Assembly (NCBI RefSeq): GCF_900115545.1
Contig: NZ_FOWV01000003.1
Span: forward strand, 62,001 to 126,000
Direction: 5' to 3'
Source: Ralstonia sp. NFACC01
GTDB taxonomy: Bacteria; Pseudomonadota; Gammaproteobacteria; Burkholderiales; Burkholderiaceae
Length of the DNA stretch: 64,000 bases
Under the pieces are notes generated by a model. The model did not search any database and had not been told where the DNA came from. It saw only the letters and a list, made by a program, of their open reading frames with translations. This document shows positions 35,277 to 45,045 of the stretch, in pieces (within the stretch, counting starts at the first letter, position 1; each line of letters begins with the position of its first letter). The translations under genes were made by a program, and so were the position numbers.

Positions 35277-36107
35277 TCAGCGGGCCGCAGTGTGTGCCGG
35301 GTGGGCAGCAAACCACGCTTGGTACTGCGGATGATCGCGCAGCGTAGCGAAGCAGAAACCCTTGCGTTCCAGGCCGGTGATCAACGGCTCCAGATCCGCG
35401 GGCGCCCACGGATCCTTGCGCGACCAGATTCCCAGATGCGCCATGGTGATGTCGCCATCGCGCAAGTTGGACAGCGCCTTCTGCAGCAACGCGTCGTTCG
35501 GATAGCGCTCGGACGGCAACTCATCACCCAGGAAACCGGCGGGCGCCCATGCAACGTGGGCGAACCCGCATTGCTTGGCCCAGGCCTCGGTCGTCGCAGA
35601 AAGATGACCACCCGGCGCACGCCACAGCGGATCCATCGGCTGACCGGTCATGGCCTTGAAGCGCTCGGCGCTGTGTTTCAGTTCCGCACAGAACTCAGGC
35701 TCGCCCCACACGACATTACGGCCGCCCTGCTCGCCAAACTGCGGGCGGAAGCGGACCTTGCCCGCACCCGCCTCGCCCTTGTAATAGACGTGATCGAAGG
35801 TGTGCGTACCGAAGGCGTGGCCGTCGGCAGCAAGCGATTTCCAATACGGTGCCCAGCCGTCATCCAGCGTGCTGTCGCCGTGGATGGTTTTCTCGTTGGC
35901 CAGGAAAAACGTGGCGTGAATGCGATGGCGGCGCAGCGTGTCGGCAATCAACTGCGCCTGGCTCATGCTGCCGGTGTCGAATGTCAGGTAGACGGTGCCT
36001 TTGCACGCGCCGGCATTCACGCCACCGGGCGCAGCCGTGGCCAGCGCACATAGCGCCAGCGCAGCCGAGGCCGCTACAGCACGCAACATCGACAGGCCGG
36101 ATTTCAT
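35277..36107 (-). CDS. Secreted polysaccharide deacetylase family protein (NodB fold)
   Basis: 276 aa. A signal peptide (about 1-26, ending ATAAP) leads into YLTFDTGSMS (motif 1), GTHTFDH (motif 2, H-x3-H zinc ligands), WRAPGGHL (motif 3) and MAHLGIW near the end. Motif 1 is TFDTG rather than TFDDG, so the second Asp, which normally binds the metal, is replaced by Thr. It may remove acetyl groups from a cell-wall or exopolysaccharide sugar, or have lost that activity. It is coupled to the downstream sterol desaturase gene and lies 19 nt after the beta-propeller gene. Confidence 0.85.
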   Translation of the reverse strand: MKSGLSMLRAVAASAALALCALATAAPGGVNAGACKGTVYLTFDTGSMSQAQLIADTLRRHRIHATFFLANEKTIHGDSTLDDGWAPYWKSLAADGHAFGTHTFDHVYYKGEAGAGKVRFRPQFGEQGGRNVVWGEPEFCAELKHSAERFKAMTGQPMDPLWRAPGGHLSATTEAWAKQCGFAHVAWAPAGFLGDELPSERYPNDALLQKALSNLRDGDITMAHLGIWSRKDPWAPADLEPLITGLERKGFCFATLRDHPQYQAWFAAHPAHTAAR

Positions 36108-36126
36108 CGTCGTCGTTTCGTCACGC

Positions 36127-37122
36127 TCAAATCAGCGGAGCGCGCGTGCGGAAGTAAATACCGTGCGGCGAGCGCCCAACCTTGATCTCTTCCACCACCT
36201 TGCGGCTTGCCACGTCGACAATCGCCACGCGCTTGGCCCAGCGGCAGGTCACCCACAGTTGCTTGCCGTCGGCGGTCAACTCCATGTCGTCGGGGCCGGG
36301 CGGGAGGCCCGTGATGTCGCCCACCTTGGTCAGCGTTTGCTGATCGATGATGCTGATCGTGCCCGACACGCGGTTCGACAGGAACAAGTGGCGCTTGTCA
36401 CCCAGCGCGCGGAAGTTGTGCGCGCCCTTGCCGGTCGGGATGCGCTTGACGCTGGTGCGGTTGTGCCAGTCGATCACTTCGACGTAATCGGCGCCGGTCA
36501 TGCCAACCAGCAGGTATTTCTGATCGGTCGTCACCCACACGCCGGCGGGCGCGGAGCCAATGGTCATGCGCCACATGACGTTCTGCGTGGGCAGGTCGAT
36601 GGCCATCACCTCGTTGGAATCCTGCACCGTGACGAACGCGATCTTGCTGTCGGCAGTGAAGGCAATGTGGCTGGGCGTCTTGGCCGCTGGAATCTGTTTG
36701 GCGATGGTCAGCGCATGGCCGTCCCAGCGGTAAATGTCGATGCGGTCCAGACGGTTGCCCGTGGTCAGAAACCACTTCTGGTCGGGCGAGAAGCCGATCT
36801 GGTACGGATCGTCGATACGCGGCACGCGCTGCTGAATCTTGCCTGTGACGGGATCGAGGAAAACGAGGTCGTTGCCGACGGCGTTGGCGACGATCAACGA
36901 CTTTTCGTCAGGCGTCGCGATCAGGTGGTGCGGCTCCTTGCCGATGGGGAACGTCTCCAGCACCTTGCGGGTGTCTTTGTCGATCAAAGAGACGCTTGCG
37001 TCGCCCGAGTTGAGCACGGTGACGACTTCGGCACGCGCCGCATGCGCTGCCATCAAAGCAGCGGCCGAGAGGACAAGCGTGGAAAACCAACGGGAGGCAA
37101 ACGAGGCGCGCAAGGCAGACAT
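36127..37122 (-). CDS. Secreted YncE-like beta-propeller protein
   Basis: 331 aa from ATG 37122. A signal peptide (FSTLVLSAAALMAAHAARA) precedes EVVTVLNSGDASVSLID. About seven YVTN-type repeats follow, each with a pattern like P-D-x-K-x-LxV-x-N, for example PHHLIATPDEKSLIVAN and PDDMELTADGKQLWV. Such propellers bind ligands or partner proteins in the periplasm; some accompany PQQ-dependent enzymes, but none is seen here. ATG 37167 would add 15 residues before the signal; neither start has a clear Shine-Dalgarno. It is the first of three closely spaced minus-strand genes. Confidence 0.82.
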   Translation of the reverse strand: MSALRASFASRWFSTLVLSAAALMAAHAARAEVVTVLNSGDASVSLIDKDTRKVLETFPIGKEPHHLIATPDEKSLIVANAVGNDLVFLDPVTGKIQQRVPRIDDPYQIGFSPDQKWFLTTGNRLDRIDIYRWDGHALTIAKQIPAAKTPSHIAFTADSKIAFVTVQDSNEVMAIDLPTQNVMWRMTIGSAPAGVWVTTDQKYLLVGMTGADYVEVIDWHNRTSVKRIPTGKGAHNFRALGDKRHLFLSNRVSGTISIIDQQTLTKVGDITGLPPGPDDMELTADGKQLWVTCRWAKRVAIVDVASRKVVEEIKVGRSPHGIYFRTRAPLI

Positions 37123-37190
37123 ATCGAGAAGATTCAGCAACTTAGCCAGCCATTCTAACGCTCGCATTTACGCCGTCGCTGACACAAATC

Positions 37191-37219
37191 AAAAAAAGAA
37201 AGCGGGAACTTTCCCCGCT
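37191..37219 (-). terminator. Terminator of hrpA
   Basis: Minus strand: AGCGGG (37214-37219) pairs with CCCGCT (37201-37206), loop of 7, followed by TTCTTTTTTT (37191-37200). It lies 19 nt after the hrpA stop, in front of the beta-propeller gene. Confidence 0.8.
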
Positions 37220-37237
37220 CCCAACAACGCATTGCAG

Positions 37238-40200
37238 CTATCGCTGCATCGATTCCCACACCTTCTGCAGCCGCTTGACCGACATCGGCACCGGCGTGCG
37301 CAGCTCCTGTGCAAACAGGGCGATGCGGAGCTCCTCCAGCATCCAGCGGAATTCCTCCATGCGCGGGTCATTGCCGCCCTGCCCTTGCACGCGCAACGCT
37401 TTTTCCGCACGTTGATATTGCTGGACGAGCGGCGCCATCTCCTGCATCCGCTGGGTGTCGCGCGTCGGGTCAGCCTTGAGCTTGTCGATGCGCAGCGCGA
37501 TGCCCTTCAGGTAACGCGGGAAGTGCGCCAACTGCGCATACGGCGTCGCCTCGATAAAGCGTTTGTGCATCAGCGTCTTGAGCTGCGCGTCGATATCGGC
37601 GGTGGCGGCGGCAAATGGCTTGGCGATCTGCAGCTTGCGCGGCAGTTGCGCATATTCGGCTAGGATGGCGCCAACCAGCCGCGCAATTTCCTGCGCCAGC
37701 AACGTCAGGCGCGCACGGCTTTCGTCCTTGCGGGCACCGAAGCTGGCGTCATCGGTCGGCAGCGGGTCTTGCAGGCAGGCGCGCTCCAGCGTGGCATTCA
37801 GGATCTGGTCGCGCAGATCATCCTGCGTGCCCAAGTTCATGAACTGGATTGCCATCTGCGACAGGCCCGGGATGTTCTTTTCCAGATACTTCAACGGCTC
37901 GCGCAGCTGGATTGCGAACAACCGCCGCAAGCCCAGGTGATGGATGCGCGTGGCTTCTGCCGGATCATCGAAGACTTCCACATCGCAGTGGTCACCGGCA
38001 TCGACGAGCGCCGGATAGCCGAACAGCGTCTGGCTGCCTTTGCGAACTTCCAGCAGTTCCGGCAACTCGCCGAAATTCCACGTGGTCAGGCCCGAGTAAA
38101 GTGCGGCGTTTGCCGGAGCTTCAGACTTGCCTGCCTTGCCGGGCTTGGCGCCCTCGTTCTGGGCTCCAGCCACGGCAGCGTCCTGCGCGGCGATCGACTG
38201 GAATGTCTGCTGCGCGCGGCCGCCGAGTTCCGCCCGCAACTGGGCCAGGTTGCGCCCCATGTCGAGCTGGCGACCGTGCTCGTCGATCACCTTGAAGTTC
38301 ATGAAGTGATGCGCAGGCAGCGTCTCGAGCTTGAAGTCGGCACGCTTGAGCGCGATGCCAGTCTGCTCGCGCACATCGGCGATCAAGCGGTCCAGCAACT
38401 CGCCATCCCCCAACCGCACGCGCGAGACGAACCCCGCGGCGTAGTCCGGCAGCGGCACGCAGTGGCGGCGCAGCTTCTGCGGCAGGCTTTTCAAGAGCAG
38501 ATGCACCTTCTCCTTGAGCATGCCCGGCACCAGCCATTCGGTACGCTGCGCGGGCACCTGGTTGAGCGCGTACAGCGGCACTGTGAGCGTCACGCCATCG
38601 CGCGGGCTGCTGGGCTCGAAGTGGTACGTCAAGCCCATGTCGATGCCGGCAATCGGCAGCATCTTCGGGAACAGCTCGGTCGTGATGCCGGCCGCCTCAT
38701 GCCGCATCAGGTCATCGCGATTCAGGTACAAAAGCTTCTGGCCGCTCTTGCCGCCCGCGCTGGCGGCTTCGGCATACCAGCGCTCGAACGAGACAGTGTT
38801 GTAGATGTCCGCCGGAATCTGGCTGTCGTAGAACGCGTAGATCAGCTCGTCGTCCACCAGCACGTCTTGTCGACGTGACTTGTGTTCGAGGTTTTCGATC
38901 TCGCGCACCAGGCGCTGGTTGTGCGTGAAGAACGGCAGACGCGTTTCGAATTCGCCATCGACCAGCGCGCGGCGGATGAACATCTCGCGCGCTTCCTTCG
39001 GCTGCATCGGCCCGAAGTGCACGCGGCGCTGCTGATAGACCGGCAGCCCGTACAGCGTGCCACGCTCAAAGGCCATCACCTGCCCGGCCTTCTTTTCCCA
39101 GTGCGGATCGCTCCACGACACCTTCAACAGATGCGCGCCGACCTTCTCCACCCATTCGGGCTCGATACGTGCCAGCGTGCGACCGAACAGGCGGCTGGTT
39201 TCGATCAGTTCGCCACCCACGACCCACTTGCCCGCCTTGCGCGCAATGACCGAACCCGGCCACAGGAAGAACTTGATACCACGCGCGCCGAGGTATTCCC
39301 GGCCTTTCCCATCCGCCTCTTCGATGCGCACACCGATGTTGCCGAGCAAGCCCGTCAACAGTGCCAGATGCAACTGCTCATACGTCGGATCGGATTCGTT
39401 GAGCTTCCAGCCCTGCTCCGCCACCGTGGTATGCAACTGCGAATGCACGTCGCGCCATTCACGCAGCCGCACATGCGACAGGAAATGCGCGCGGCACTGA
39501 TCCTGCAATTGTTTGTTCGACTTCTTGTGCGCGATGGCCTCTTCAAACCATTTCCACAGCTTCACCCAGCCGAGGAACTCCGATTTCTCATCGGCAAACT
39601 GGCGATGCGCCTGATCAGCCTGCTGTTGGAGTTCTTGCGGGCGCTCGCGCGGGTCTTGCACGGACAAGGCGCTCGCGATGATCAGCATCTCGCGCAGGCA
39701 CTGGTGGTCGCGGCCGGCCAGAATCATCCGCGCTACGCGGGGGTCCAGCGGCAGGCGGGCGACCTGCTTGCCCAGCGGAGTCAACGCATTTTCATCGTCG
39801 ACGGCGCCGAGCTCTTGCAAGAGCTGGTAGCCGTCGGCAATTGCGCGGCCAAGCGGCGGCTCGATGAAGGGGAACTGCTCGACATCCGTCAGCCGCAGCG
39901 CCTTCATGCGCAGGATGACCGCCGCCAGCGACGAACGCAGGATTTCCGGATCGGTGAAACGCGGCCGCGCAATGAAATCCGCCTCTTCATACAAGCGGAT
40001 GCAAACGCCGTCGGCCACCCGGCCGCATCGACCGGCACGCTGGTTGGCCGCGGCCTGCGACACCGGCTCGATCTGCAGTTGCTCGACCTTGTTGCGATAG
40101 GAATAGCGCTTCACGCGCGCCAGCCCCGTATCAACAACGTAGCGAATGCCCGGCACCGTGAGCGAGGTCTCGGCCACGTTCGTCGCCAGCACGATGCGCC

Positions 40201-41230
40201 GGGCGTTGGACGGCCGGAACACACGCTCCTGCTCCTGCACGGACAAGCGCGCAAACAGCGGCAGGATCTCGGTATGCGCGGGATGGTGCTTGCGCAGCGC
40301 CTCGGCAGCCTCGCGAATCTCGCGCTCGCCGGGCAGGAAGATGAGCACGTCGCCCGGGCCTTCGCGGGCAAGCTCATCCACCGCATCGACGAGCGCTTCG
40401 TAGAGATCACGCTCCTTGTCCTTCTCGTCGCGCTGAATCGGACGGTAGCGCACCTCAACCGGATACAACCGACCGCTGACTTCGATGACTGGCGCTGGCC
40501 CCTTTGGGCCTGCGAAGTGCTCGGCAAACCGCTGCGCGTCGATGGTCGCCGAAGTGATGATCACCTTCAGGTCGGGCCGGCGCGGCAGAAGCTGCTTGAG
40601 ATAGCCGATCAGGAAGTCGATGTTGAGGCTGCGTTCGTGCGCCTCGTCGATGATGATCGTGTCGTAGGCGCGCAGCAGCGGATCGTTCTGCGTCTCGGCC
40701 AGCAAGATGCCGTCGGTCATCAGCTTGACCGACGCACCCGCCGAGAGCGTGTCGTTAAAGCGCACCTGGAAGCCCACATGCTCGCCCACCGGCGTGCCGA
40801 TTTCCTGCGCGATGCGCTTGGCCGTAGACGTCGCGGCAATCCGACGGGGCTGCGTATGCCCGATCAGCCCCGTGCCGCCCGCGCCGATACCCCGCCCGAT
40901 CGACAGGCAGATTTTCGGCAACTGCGTGGTCTTGCCCGAGCCGGTCTCGCCGGAGACGATCACCACCTGATTAGCGGCGATGGCCTGAGCGATCTCGTCG
41001 CGCCGAGCCGACACGGGCAGCGCTTCGGGAAACGTGATCGGCGGGACGCGGTTCGCTCGTGCGCGGCGCGCCTCCAGCGCCGCGGCGAGTTCTTCCGGCG
41101 TGGGCTTTTGGCGGCGCTGCGGACGAGCATTGCCACCGGGCTTGCGCTCGGGCGGCGGCGTGTCTTTCGGCGATTTCTGGGAGGGCGCCGCCGGGCTTGG
41201 CCGGGGCGGCTGGGCGTGGGAATCTGACAT
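37238..41230 (-). CDS. hrpA: ATP-dependent RNA helicase HrpA (DEAH box)
   Basis: 1330 aa, the normal length. Walker A is GETGSGKTTQLPK, the DEAH box is TIIIDEAHERSLN, and motif VI is QRAGRCGRVADG; the HA2, OB-fold and long C-terminal DUF3418 regions follow. HrpA remodels RNA and rescues stalled ribosomes and aids fimbrial mRNA processing in E. coli. The N-terminus is Pro/Lys-rich and poorly conserved. A TATAAT on the minus strand (41239-41244) ends only 8 nt before the ATG, so the mRNA may be leaderless; no later start codon lies before the helicase core. It is divergent from argA. Confidence 0.96.
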   Translation of the reverse strand: MSDSHAQPPRPSPAAPSQKSPKDTPPPERKPGGNARPQRRQKPTPEELAAALEARRARANRVPPITFPEALPVSARRDEIAQAIAANQVVIVSGETGSGKTTQLPKICLSIGRGIGAGGTGLIGHTQPRRIAATSTAKRIAQEIGTPVGEHVGFQVRFNDTLSAGASVKLMTDGILLAETQNDPLLRAYDTIIIDEAHERSLNIDFLIGYLKQLLPRRPDLKVIITSATIDAQRFAEHFAGPKGPAPVIEVSGRLYPVEVRYRPIQRDEKDKERDLYEALVDAVDELAREGPGDVLIFLPGEREIREAAEALRKHHPAHTEILPLFARLSVQEQERVFRPSNARRIVLATNVAETSLTVPGIRYVVDTGLARVKRYSYRNKVEQLQIEPVSQAAANQRAGRCGRVADGVCIRLYEEADFIARPRFTDPEILRSSLAAVILRMKALRLTDVEQFPFIEPPLGRAIADGYQLLQELGAVDDENALTPLGKQVARLPLDPRVARMILAGRDHQCLREMLIIASALSVQDPRERPQELQQQADQAHRQFADEKSEFLGWVKLWKWFEEAIAHKKSNKQLQDQCRAHFLSHVRLREWRDVHSQLHTTVAEQGWKLNESDPTYEQLHLALLTGLLGNIGVRIEEADGKGREYLGARGIKFFLWPGSVIARKAGKWVVGGELIETSRLFGRTLARIEPEWVEKVGAHLLKVSWSDPHWEKKAGQVMAFERGTLYGLPVYQQRRVHFGPMQPKEAREMFIRRALVDGEFETRLPFFTHNQRLVREIENLEHKSRRQDVLVDDELIYAFYDSQIPADIYNTVSFERWYAEAASAGGKSGQKLLYLNRDDLMRHEAAGITTELFPKMLPIAGIDMGLTYHFEPSSPRDGVTLTVPLYALNQVPAQRTEWLVPGMLKEKVHLLLKSLPQKLRRHCVPLPDYAAGFVSRVRLGDGELLDRLIADVREQTGIALKRADFKLETLPAHHFMNFKVIDEHGRQLDMGRNLAQLRAELGGRAQQTFQSIAAQDAAVAGAQNEGAKPGKAGKSEAPANAALYSGLTTWNFGELPELLEVRKGSQTLFGYPALVDAGDHCDVEVFDDPAEATRIHHLGLRRLFAIQLREPLKYLEKNIPGLSQMAIQFMNLGTQDDLRDQILNATLERACLQDPLPTDDASFGARKDESRARLTLLAQEIARLVGAILAEYAQLPRKLQIAKPFAAATADIDAQLKTLMHKRFIEATPYAQLAHFPRYLKGIALRIDKLKADPTRDTQRMQEMAPLVQQYQRAEKALRVQGQGGNDPRMEEFRWMLEELRIALFAQELRTPVPMSVKRLQKVWESMQR

Positions 41231-41236
41231 CGGGCG

Positions 41237-41248
41237 GGATTATAATCC
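41237..41248. promoter_or_regulatory. Palindromic shared -10 of hrpA and argA
   Basis: GGATTATAATCC is a perfect 12-nt palindrome containing TATAAT on both strands (plus 41241-41246, minus 41239-41244). On the plus strand it predicts a start near 41253 and a 49-nt leader for argA. On the minus strand the start would fall next to the hrpA ATG. Confidence 0.55.
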
Positions 41249-41301
41249 GCGCATCTTTCCTACGCCGGCCCGCGCCCCGTGCCGCTTTTCCTCCTCCGTC
41301 C

Positions 41302-42699
41302 GTGACCGCTCGCTCCTCCGCCCCCGCCTCCGGCGTTTCGCTGGCGGCGCACACGCCCGCCCCCGTCGACGTCGCCCCAATTCCGCCCACGCCCGAACAG
41401 CAGCAGTTTGTGGATTGGCTGCGCGAGGTGGCGCCTTACATTCACTCCTTCCGCGACAAGACCTTCGTGATCGGCTTTGGCGGCGAGCTGGTCCAGGCCG
41501 GCATGCTGGGCGCGCTCGTCAACGACGTCGCACTGTTGCATGCGATGGGAATGCGCATCGTGCTGGTGCACGGCTCGCGCCCGCAGGTGGAAGAACAGCT
41601 TGCCCTGCGCAATGTGAAAACACAGTTCGTGGATGGCGTACGCGTGACGGACGCCGCCGCGCTGGAATCCGCCAAGGAAGCCTCCGGCGAACTGCGTCTG
41701 GATATCGAAGCGGCCTTCAGCCAGGGCCTGCCCAACACACCGATGGCCGGCGCGCGCATGTCGGTGGTATCCGGCAACTTCGTGACGGCGCGCCCGGTGG
41801 GCATCGTCAACGGCGTGGACTTCCAGCACACGGGGCTGGTGCGCAAGATCGATGCGGAGTCGATCCAGCACTCCCTGTCCAACCGCAAGATCGTGCTGCT
41901 CTCGCCGCTGGGCTTTTCGCCGACGGGCCAGGCGTTCAACCTGTCGATGGAAGACGTGGCCGCCAACACCGCCACGGCGCTTAAGGCCGACAAGCTCATC
42001 TTCATCACGGAGTTGCCCGGCATCATGGACCGCGTGGGCAAGCTGCAGCAGGACCTGTCGATGGAGACAGCCATCGAGCGCCTGCGCGACGGTAGCCTGT
42101 CGCACGACACGGCCTATTACCTGCAGCACATCGTCAAGGCGATGCGCGGCGGCGTGCGCCGGGCGCACGTAATCCCGTTCGCGCTGGACGGCAGCATCCT
42201 GCTGGAACTGTTCCTGCACGACGGCGTGGGCACTATGGTGTCGCACACCGATCTGGAATACCTGCGCGAGGCCACGCTGGATGACGTGGGCGGCATCGTC
42301 TCGCTCATCGAACCGCTCGAGGCGGACGGCACGCTGGTGCCGCGCGAACGCCGGCTGCTGGAGCGCGACATCGCCAACTTCTCGGTCATCGAGCACGACG
42401 GCATCATCTTTGGCTGCGTGGCGCTGTATCCGTACCCGAAAGACGGCATGGCCGAAATGGCCTGTCTGATCGTCTCCCCAGACAGCCAAGGCACCGGCGA
42501 CGGCGAACGCCTGCTCAAGCACACCGAAGTGCGCGCCCGTGCGCTGGGCCTCAAGCGCCTGTTCGTGCTCACCACGCGGACGGAGCATTGGTTCCTCAAG
42601 CGCGGCTTCGTGCGCGCCAGCGTGGATGACCTGCCGGAAGACCGCCGCAAGCTGTACAACTGGCAGCGGCGCTCGATGGTGCTGATGAAGAAGCTCTAA
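41302..42699 (+). CDS. argA: Amino-acid N-acetyltransferase (N-acetylglutamate synthase)
   Basis: 465 aa from GTG 41302. An amino-acid-kinase-like domain (about 45-300: [51 protein letters not shown]) is fused to a C-terminal GNAT domain ([20 protein letters not shown]). It makes N-acetylglutamate, the first step of arginine synthesis; the kinase-like part binds arginine for feedback inhibition. GTG 41302 is chosen because it lies downstream of the shared -10 and no ATG lies between; there is no clear Shine-Dalgarno. The open frame runs back to 41059, inside hrpA. Confidence 0.93.
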   Translation: MTARSSAPASGVSLAAHTPAPVDVAPIPPTPEQQQFVDWLREVAPYIHSFRDKTFVIGFGGELVQAGMLGALVNDVALLHAMGMRIVLVHGSRPQVEEQLALRNVKTQFVDGVRVTDAAALESAKEASGELRLDIEAAFSQGLPNTPMAGARMSVVSGNFVTARPVGIVNGVDFQHTGLVRKIDAESIQHSLSNRKIVLLSPLGFSPTGQAFNLSMEDVAANTATALKADKLIFITELPGIMDRVGKLQQDLSMETAIERLRDGSLSHDTAYYLQHIVKAMRGGVRRAHVIPFALDGSILLELFLHDGVGTMVSHTDLEYLREATLDDVGGIVSLIEPLEADGTLVPRERRLLERDIANFSVIEHDGIIFGCVALYPYPKDGMAEMACLIVSPDSQGTGDGERLLKHTEVRARALGLKRLFVLTTRTEHWFLKRGFVRASVDDLPEDRRKLYNWQRRSMVLMKKL

Positions 42700-42806
42700 A
42701 CCCTTGGCGCGCGTCGTGGAATCCAAGCCCGGCGGCGCGCGGCCTTTACAATAGCGGCACCTGCGTCGCGCTCGAGCGGCGCTCCCGCCACACAAGAGGA
42801 ATCCCC

Positions 42807-43082
42807 ATGGCCCGCATGGTCCACTGCGTCAAGCTCAACAAGGAAGCCGAAGGTCTCGACTTCCCGCCCCTGCCCGGCGAACTGGGCAAGAAACTCTGGC
42901 AAAACGTCTCGAAGGAAGCCTGGGCTGGCTGGCTCAAGCACCAGACCATGCTGATCAACGAAAACCGTCTGAACATGGCCGATTCGCGCGCACGCCAGTA
43001 CCTGCTCAAGCAAACCGAGAAGTACTTCTTTGGCGACGGCGCAGACGAGGCTGCCGGCTACGTGCCACCGCCCTCGGCCTGA
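42807..43082 (+). CDS. yggX: Oxidative damage protection / Fe(II) trafficking protein YggX
   Basis: 91 aa. [20 protein letters not shown] and [20 protein letters not shown] are the family signature, with the single conserved Cys at position 7. YggX lowers damage to Fe-S clusters and may carry labile iron. ATG 42807 has AGAGGA upstream. It follows argA on the same strand after 107 nt and is closed by a very strong terminator. Confidence 0.96.
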   Translation: MARMVHCVKLNKEAEGLDFPPLPGELGKKLWQNVSKEAWAGWLKHQTMLINENRLNMADSRARQYLLKQTEKYFFGDGADEAAGYVPPPSA

Positions 43083-43098
43083 TTTGCCGTTACCAATA

Positions 43099-43132
43099 AA
43101 AAAGCCGTTCAGCACAAACTGAACGGCTTTTT
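43099..43132 (+). terminator. Terminator of yggX (works in both directions)
   Basis: 14-bp perfect stem AAAAAGCCGTTCAG / CTGAACGGCTTTTT with a 6-nt loop, starting 16 nt after the yggX stop. The A- and T-tracts make it symmetrical, so it can act on both strands. Confidence 0.92.
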
Positions 43133-43170
43133 GTTTGGACAACGCTCATCCGAAGTGCCGCAACGAGCAT

Positions 43171-43203
43171 AAAAAAAGCCGCCCATTTACGCGAGCGGCT
43201 TTT
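43171..43203 (-). terminator. Terminator of rpiA
   Basis: Perfect 9-bp arms AAAAGCCGC (43174-43182) and GCGGCTTTT (43195-43203) with a 12-nt loop. The seven A at 43171-43177 form the T-tract on the minus strand. It lies 20 nt after the rpiA stop. Confidence 0.88.
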
Positions 43204-43223
43204 CGACGCGAAACACCTGGCGA

Positions 43224-43910
43224 TCAGAAATCACGCCGCTGCACACCCGCTTCAGTACCCAGCAGCAGCACGTTGGCGCCGCGCTTTGCAAACAGGCCGA
43301 CCGTCACCACACCCGGAATATCATTGACGATCGATTCGAGGCCCTTCGGATCGGCAATACGCAGGCCCACCACATCGATGATCACGTTGCCGTTATCGGT
43401 CTTGTAGATCTGGCCTTCCTTGGTCATGCGCAGACGCGGCTGGCCGCCCAGCGCAGCGAGTTGGCGCGCCACGGCGGCACGTGCCATGGGCACCACTTCC
43501 ACCGGCAGCGGGAATGCGCCCATCGTCTCAACGAGCTTGCTGCCGTCAGCAATGCAGACGAACACGCTGGCAACCGAGGCAACGATCTTTTCACGCGTGA
43601 GCGCACCGCCGCCGCCCTTGATCATGGCGCCCGAGGCGTCAATCTCGTCAGCGCCGTCCACGTAGACGGGAATGGCATCGACCTCGTTCAAATCGAGCAC
43701 CGTGAAGCCGTGGCCCTGCAAGCGGCGTGTCGAAGCTTCGGAGCTGGACACCGCGCCGGCAAAGCGCGCCTTGTGCGGCGCCATCGCGTCGATGAACAGG
43801 TTGGCCGTCGAGCCGGTGCCGACACCCAGCACGGCGCCCTCGGGCACGTTGGCCAATACGTAATCTGCTGCGGCCTGCGCCACCAGCGCCTTCAGTTCAT
43901 CCTGCGTCAT
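43224..43910 (-). CDS. rpiA: Ribose-5-phosphate isomerase A
   Basis: 228 aa. It has [42 protein letters not shown] (catalytic Asp, Glu and Lys region) and GNVIIDV near the end. It interconverts ribose-5-phosphate and ribulose-5-phosphate. The much longer open frame to 44909 is antisense to tal upstream of this gene; the protein starts at ATG 43910 ([16 protein letters not shown]). It is divergent from transaldolase, another pentose phosphate enzyme, with a 150-nt shared promoter region. Confidence 0.97.
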   Translation of the reverse strand: MTQDELKALVAQAAADYVLANVPEGAVLGVGTGSTANLFIDAMAPHKARFAGAVSSSEASTRRLQGHGFTVLDLNEVDAIPVYVDGADEIDASGAMIKGGGGALTREKIVASVASVFVCIADGSKLVETMGAFPLPVEVVPMARAAVARQLAALGGQPRLRMTKEGQIYKTDNGNVIIDVVGLRIADPKGLESIVNDIPGVVTVGLFAKRGANVLLLGTEAGVQRRDF

Positions 43911-44060
43911 CGCAAACACTCGGTCGGAATCGGAAAACCCGGTAGTGTACCGGATCAATGCGGTGGCTCCCGGCCGGCTGGCGGAGCCAAACCTGCGGAG
44001 TACAATCGATTCACCTTTCCACCTCCAGCGCAACGCTGGAACGTACTTCGGACTCGCTTC

Positions 44061-45020
44061 ATGACTCAGCTCGATCAACTCAAGCAGTTCACCACCGTCG
44101 TCGCCGACACGGGCGATTTCCAGGCCATGCGCGCCTACGCGCCGCACGATGCAACGACCAATCCGTCGCTGATCCTCAAGGCCGTGCAAAAGGCCGAATA
44201 CCGCCCGCTGCTGGAGCAAGCCGTGCGCGACGCCCGCAGCGACAGTGTGGAAGACATCATCGATGCCGTGCTCGTGGCATTCGGCTGCGAGATCCTGTCG
44301 ATCATCCCCGGCCGCGTGTCGACCGAAGTCGATGCGCGCCTGTCGTTCGACACCGAGGCGACGGTCGCTAAGGCAAAGCATTTGATTGCGCTGTACGAGG
44401 CGCGTGGCGTGGCGCGCGAACGCGTGCTGATCAAGATCGCGTCGACTTGGGAAGGCATCCGCGCGGCGGATCAGCTCCGTGCAGAAGGCATCCGCTGCAA
44501 CATGACGCTGCTGTTCTCGCTGGCCCAGGCGGTGGCGTGCGCAGAAGCAGGCGTGCAGCTCATCTCGCCCTTCGTCGGCCGCATCTACGACTGGTACAAA
44601 AAAGATGCCGGCGCCAACTGGGATCCGGTCGCGCAGGGCGGCGCGAACGACCCCGGCGTGCAGTCCGTCCTGCGCATCTACAACTACTACAAGAAGTTCG
44701 ACTACCCCACCGAGGTCATGGGCGCGAGCTTCCGCAATATCTCGCAGATCGTCGAACTGGCTGGCTGCGACCTCCTGACCATCAGCCCGGATCTGCTCGC
44801 CCAGCTGCAGCAATCCGATGCGCCGGTCGAGCGCAAGCTGTCTCCCGACAACGCCAACGCAGCCAATATCGTGCGGCTGCCCGCCGACGAGAAATCGTTC
44901 CGCTGGCACATGAATGCAGACGCAATGGCCACCGAAAAACTGGCAGAAGGCATCCGCCTGTTTGCGGCGGACGCGATCAAGCTGGAAGCGCTGATTGAGC
45001 CGCTGCGCGCAGCGGCGTAA
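44061..45020 (+). CDS. tal: Transaldolase
   Basis: 319 aa, class I aldolase fold. [26 protein letters not shown] and the Schiff-base Lys in [15 protein letters not shown] identify it; [13 protein letters not shown] is also typical. It moves dihydroxyacetone units in the pentose phosphate pathway. ATG 44061 starts the conserved part ([11 protein letters not shown]), while the open frame extends antisense to rpiA. A TACAAT at 44001-44006 could be the -10, with no good -35. The last codons contain an 18-nt perfect palindrome (44999-45016). Confidence 0.97.
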   Translation: MTQLDQLKQFTTVVADTGDFQAMRAYAPHDATTNPSLILKAVQKAEYRPLLEQAVRDARSDSVEDIIDAVLVAFGCEILSIIPGRVSTEVDARLSFDTEATVAKAKHLIALYEARGVARERVLIKIASTWEGIRAADQLRAEGIRCNMTLLFSLAQAVACAEAGVQLISPFVGRIYDWYKKDAGANWDPVAQGGANDPGVQSVLRIYNYYKKFDYPTEVMGASFRNISQIVELAGCDLLTISPDLLAQLQQSDAPVERKLSPDNANAANIVRLPADEKSFRWHMNADAMATEKLAEGIRLFAADAIKLEALIEPLRAAA

Positions 45021-45021
45021 G

Positions 45022-45045
45022 AAAAAAGCCGGGTCTTATCCCAGC
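45022..45045 (-). terminator. Terminator of the sirtuin gene
   Basis: Minus strand GCTGGG (45040-45045) and CCCGGC (45028-45033) pair with one G-T, loop of 6 containing the stop codon, then TTTTTT (45022-45027). It sits between the converging tal and sirtuin genes. Confidence 0.65.

Noticed and set aside
43911-44909. Open frame joining the region opposite tal to rpiA
   Set aside because: The part upstream of 43910 is antisense to transaldolase; RpiA begins normally at ATG 43910.
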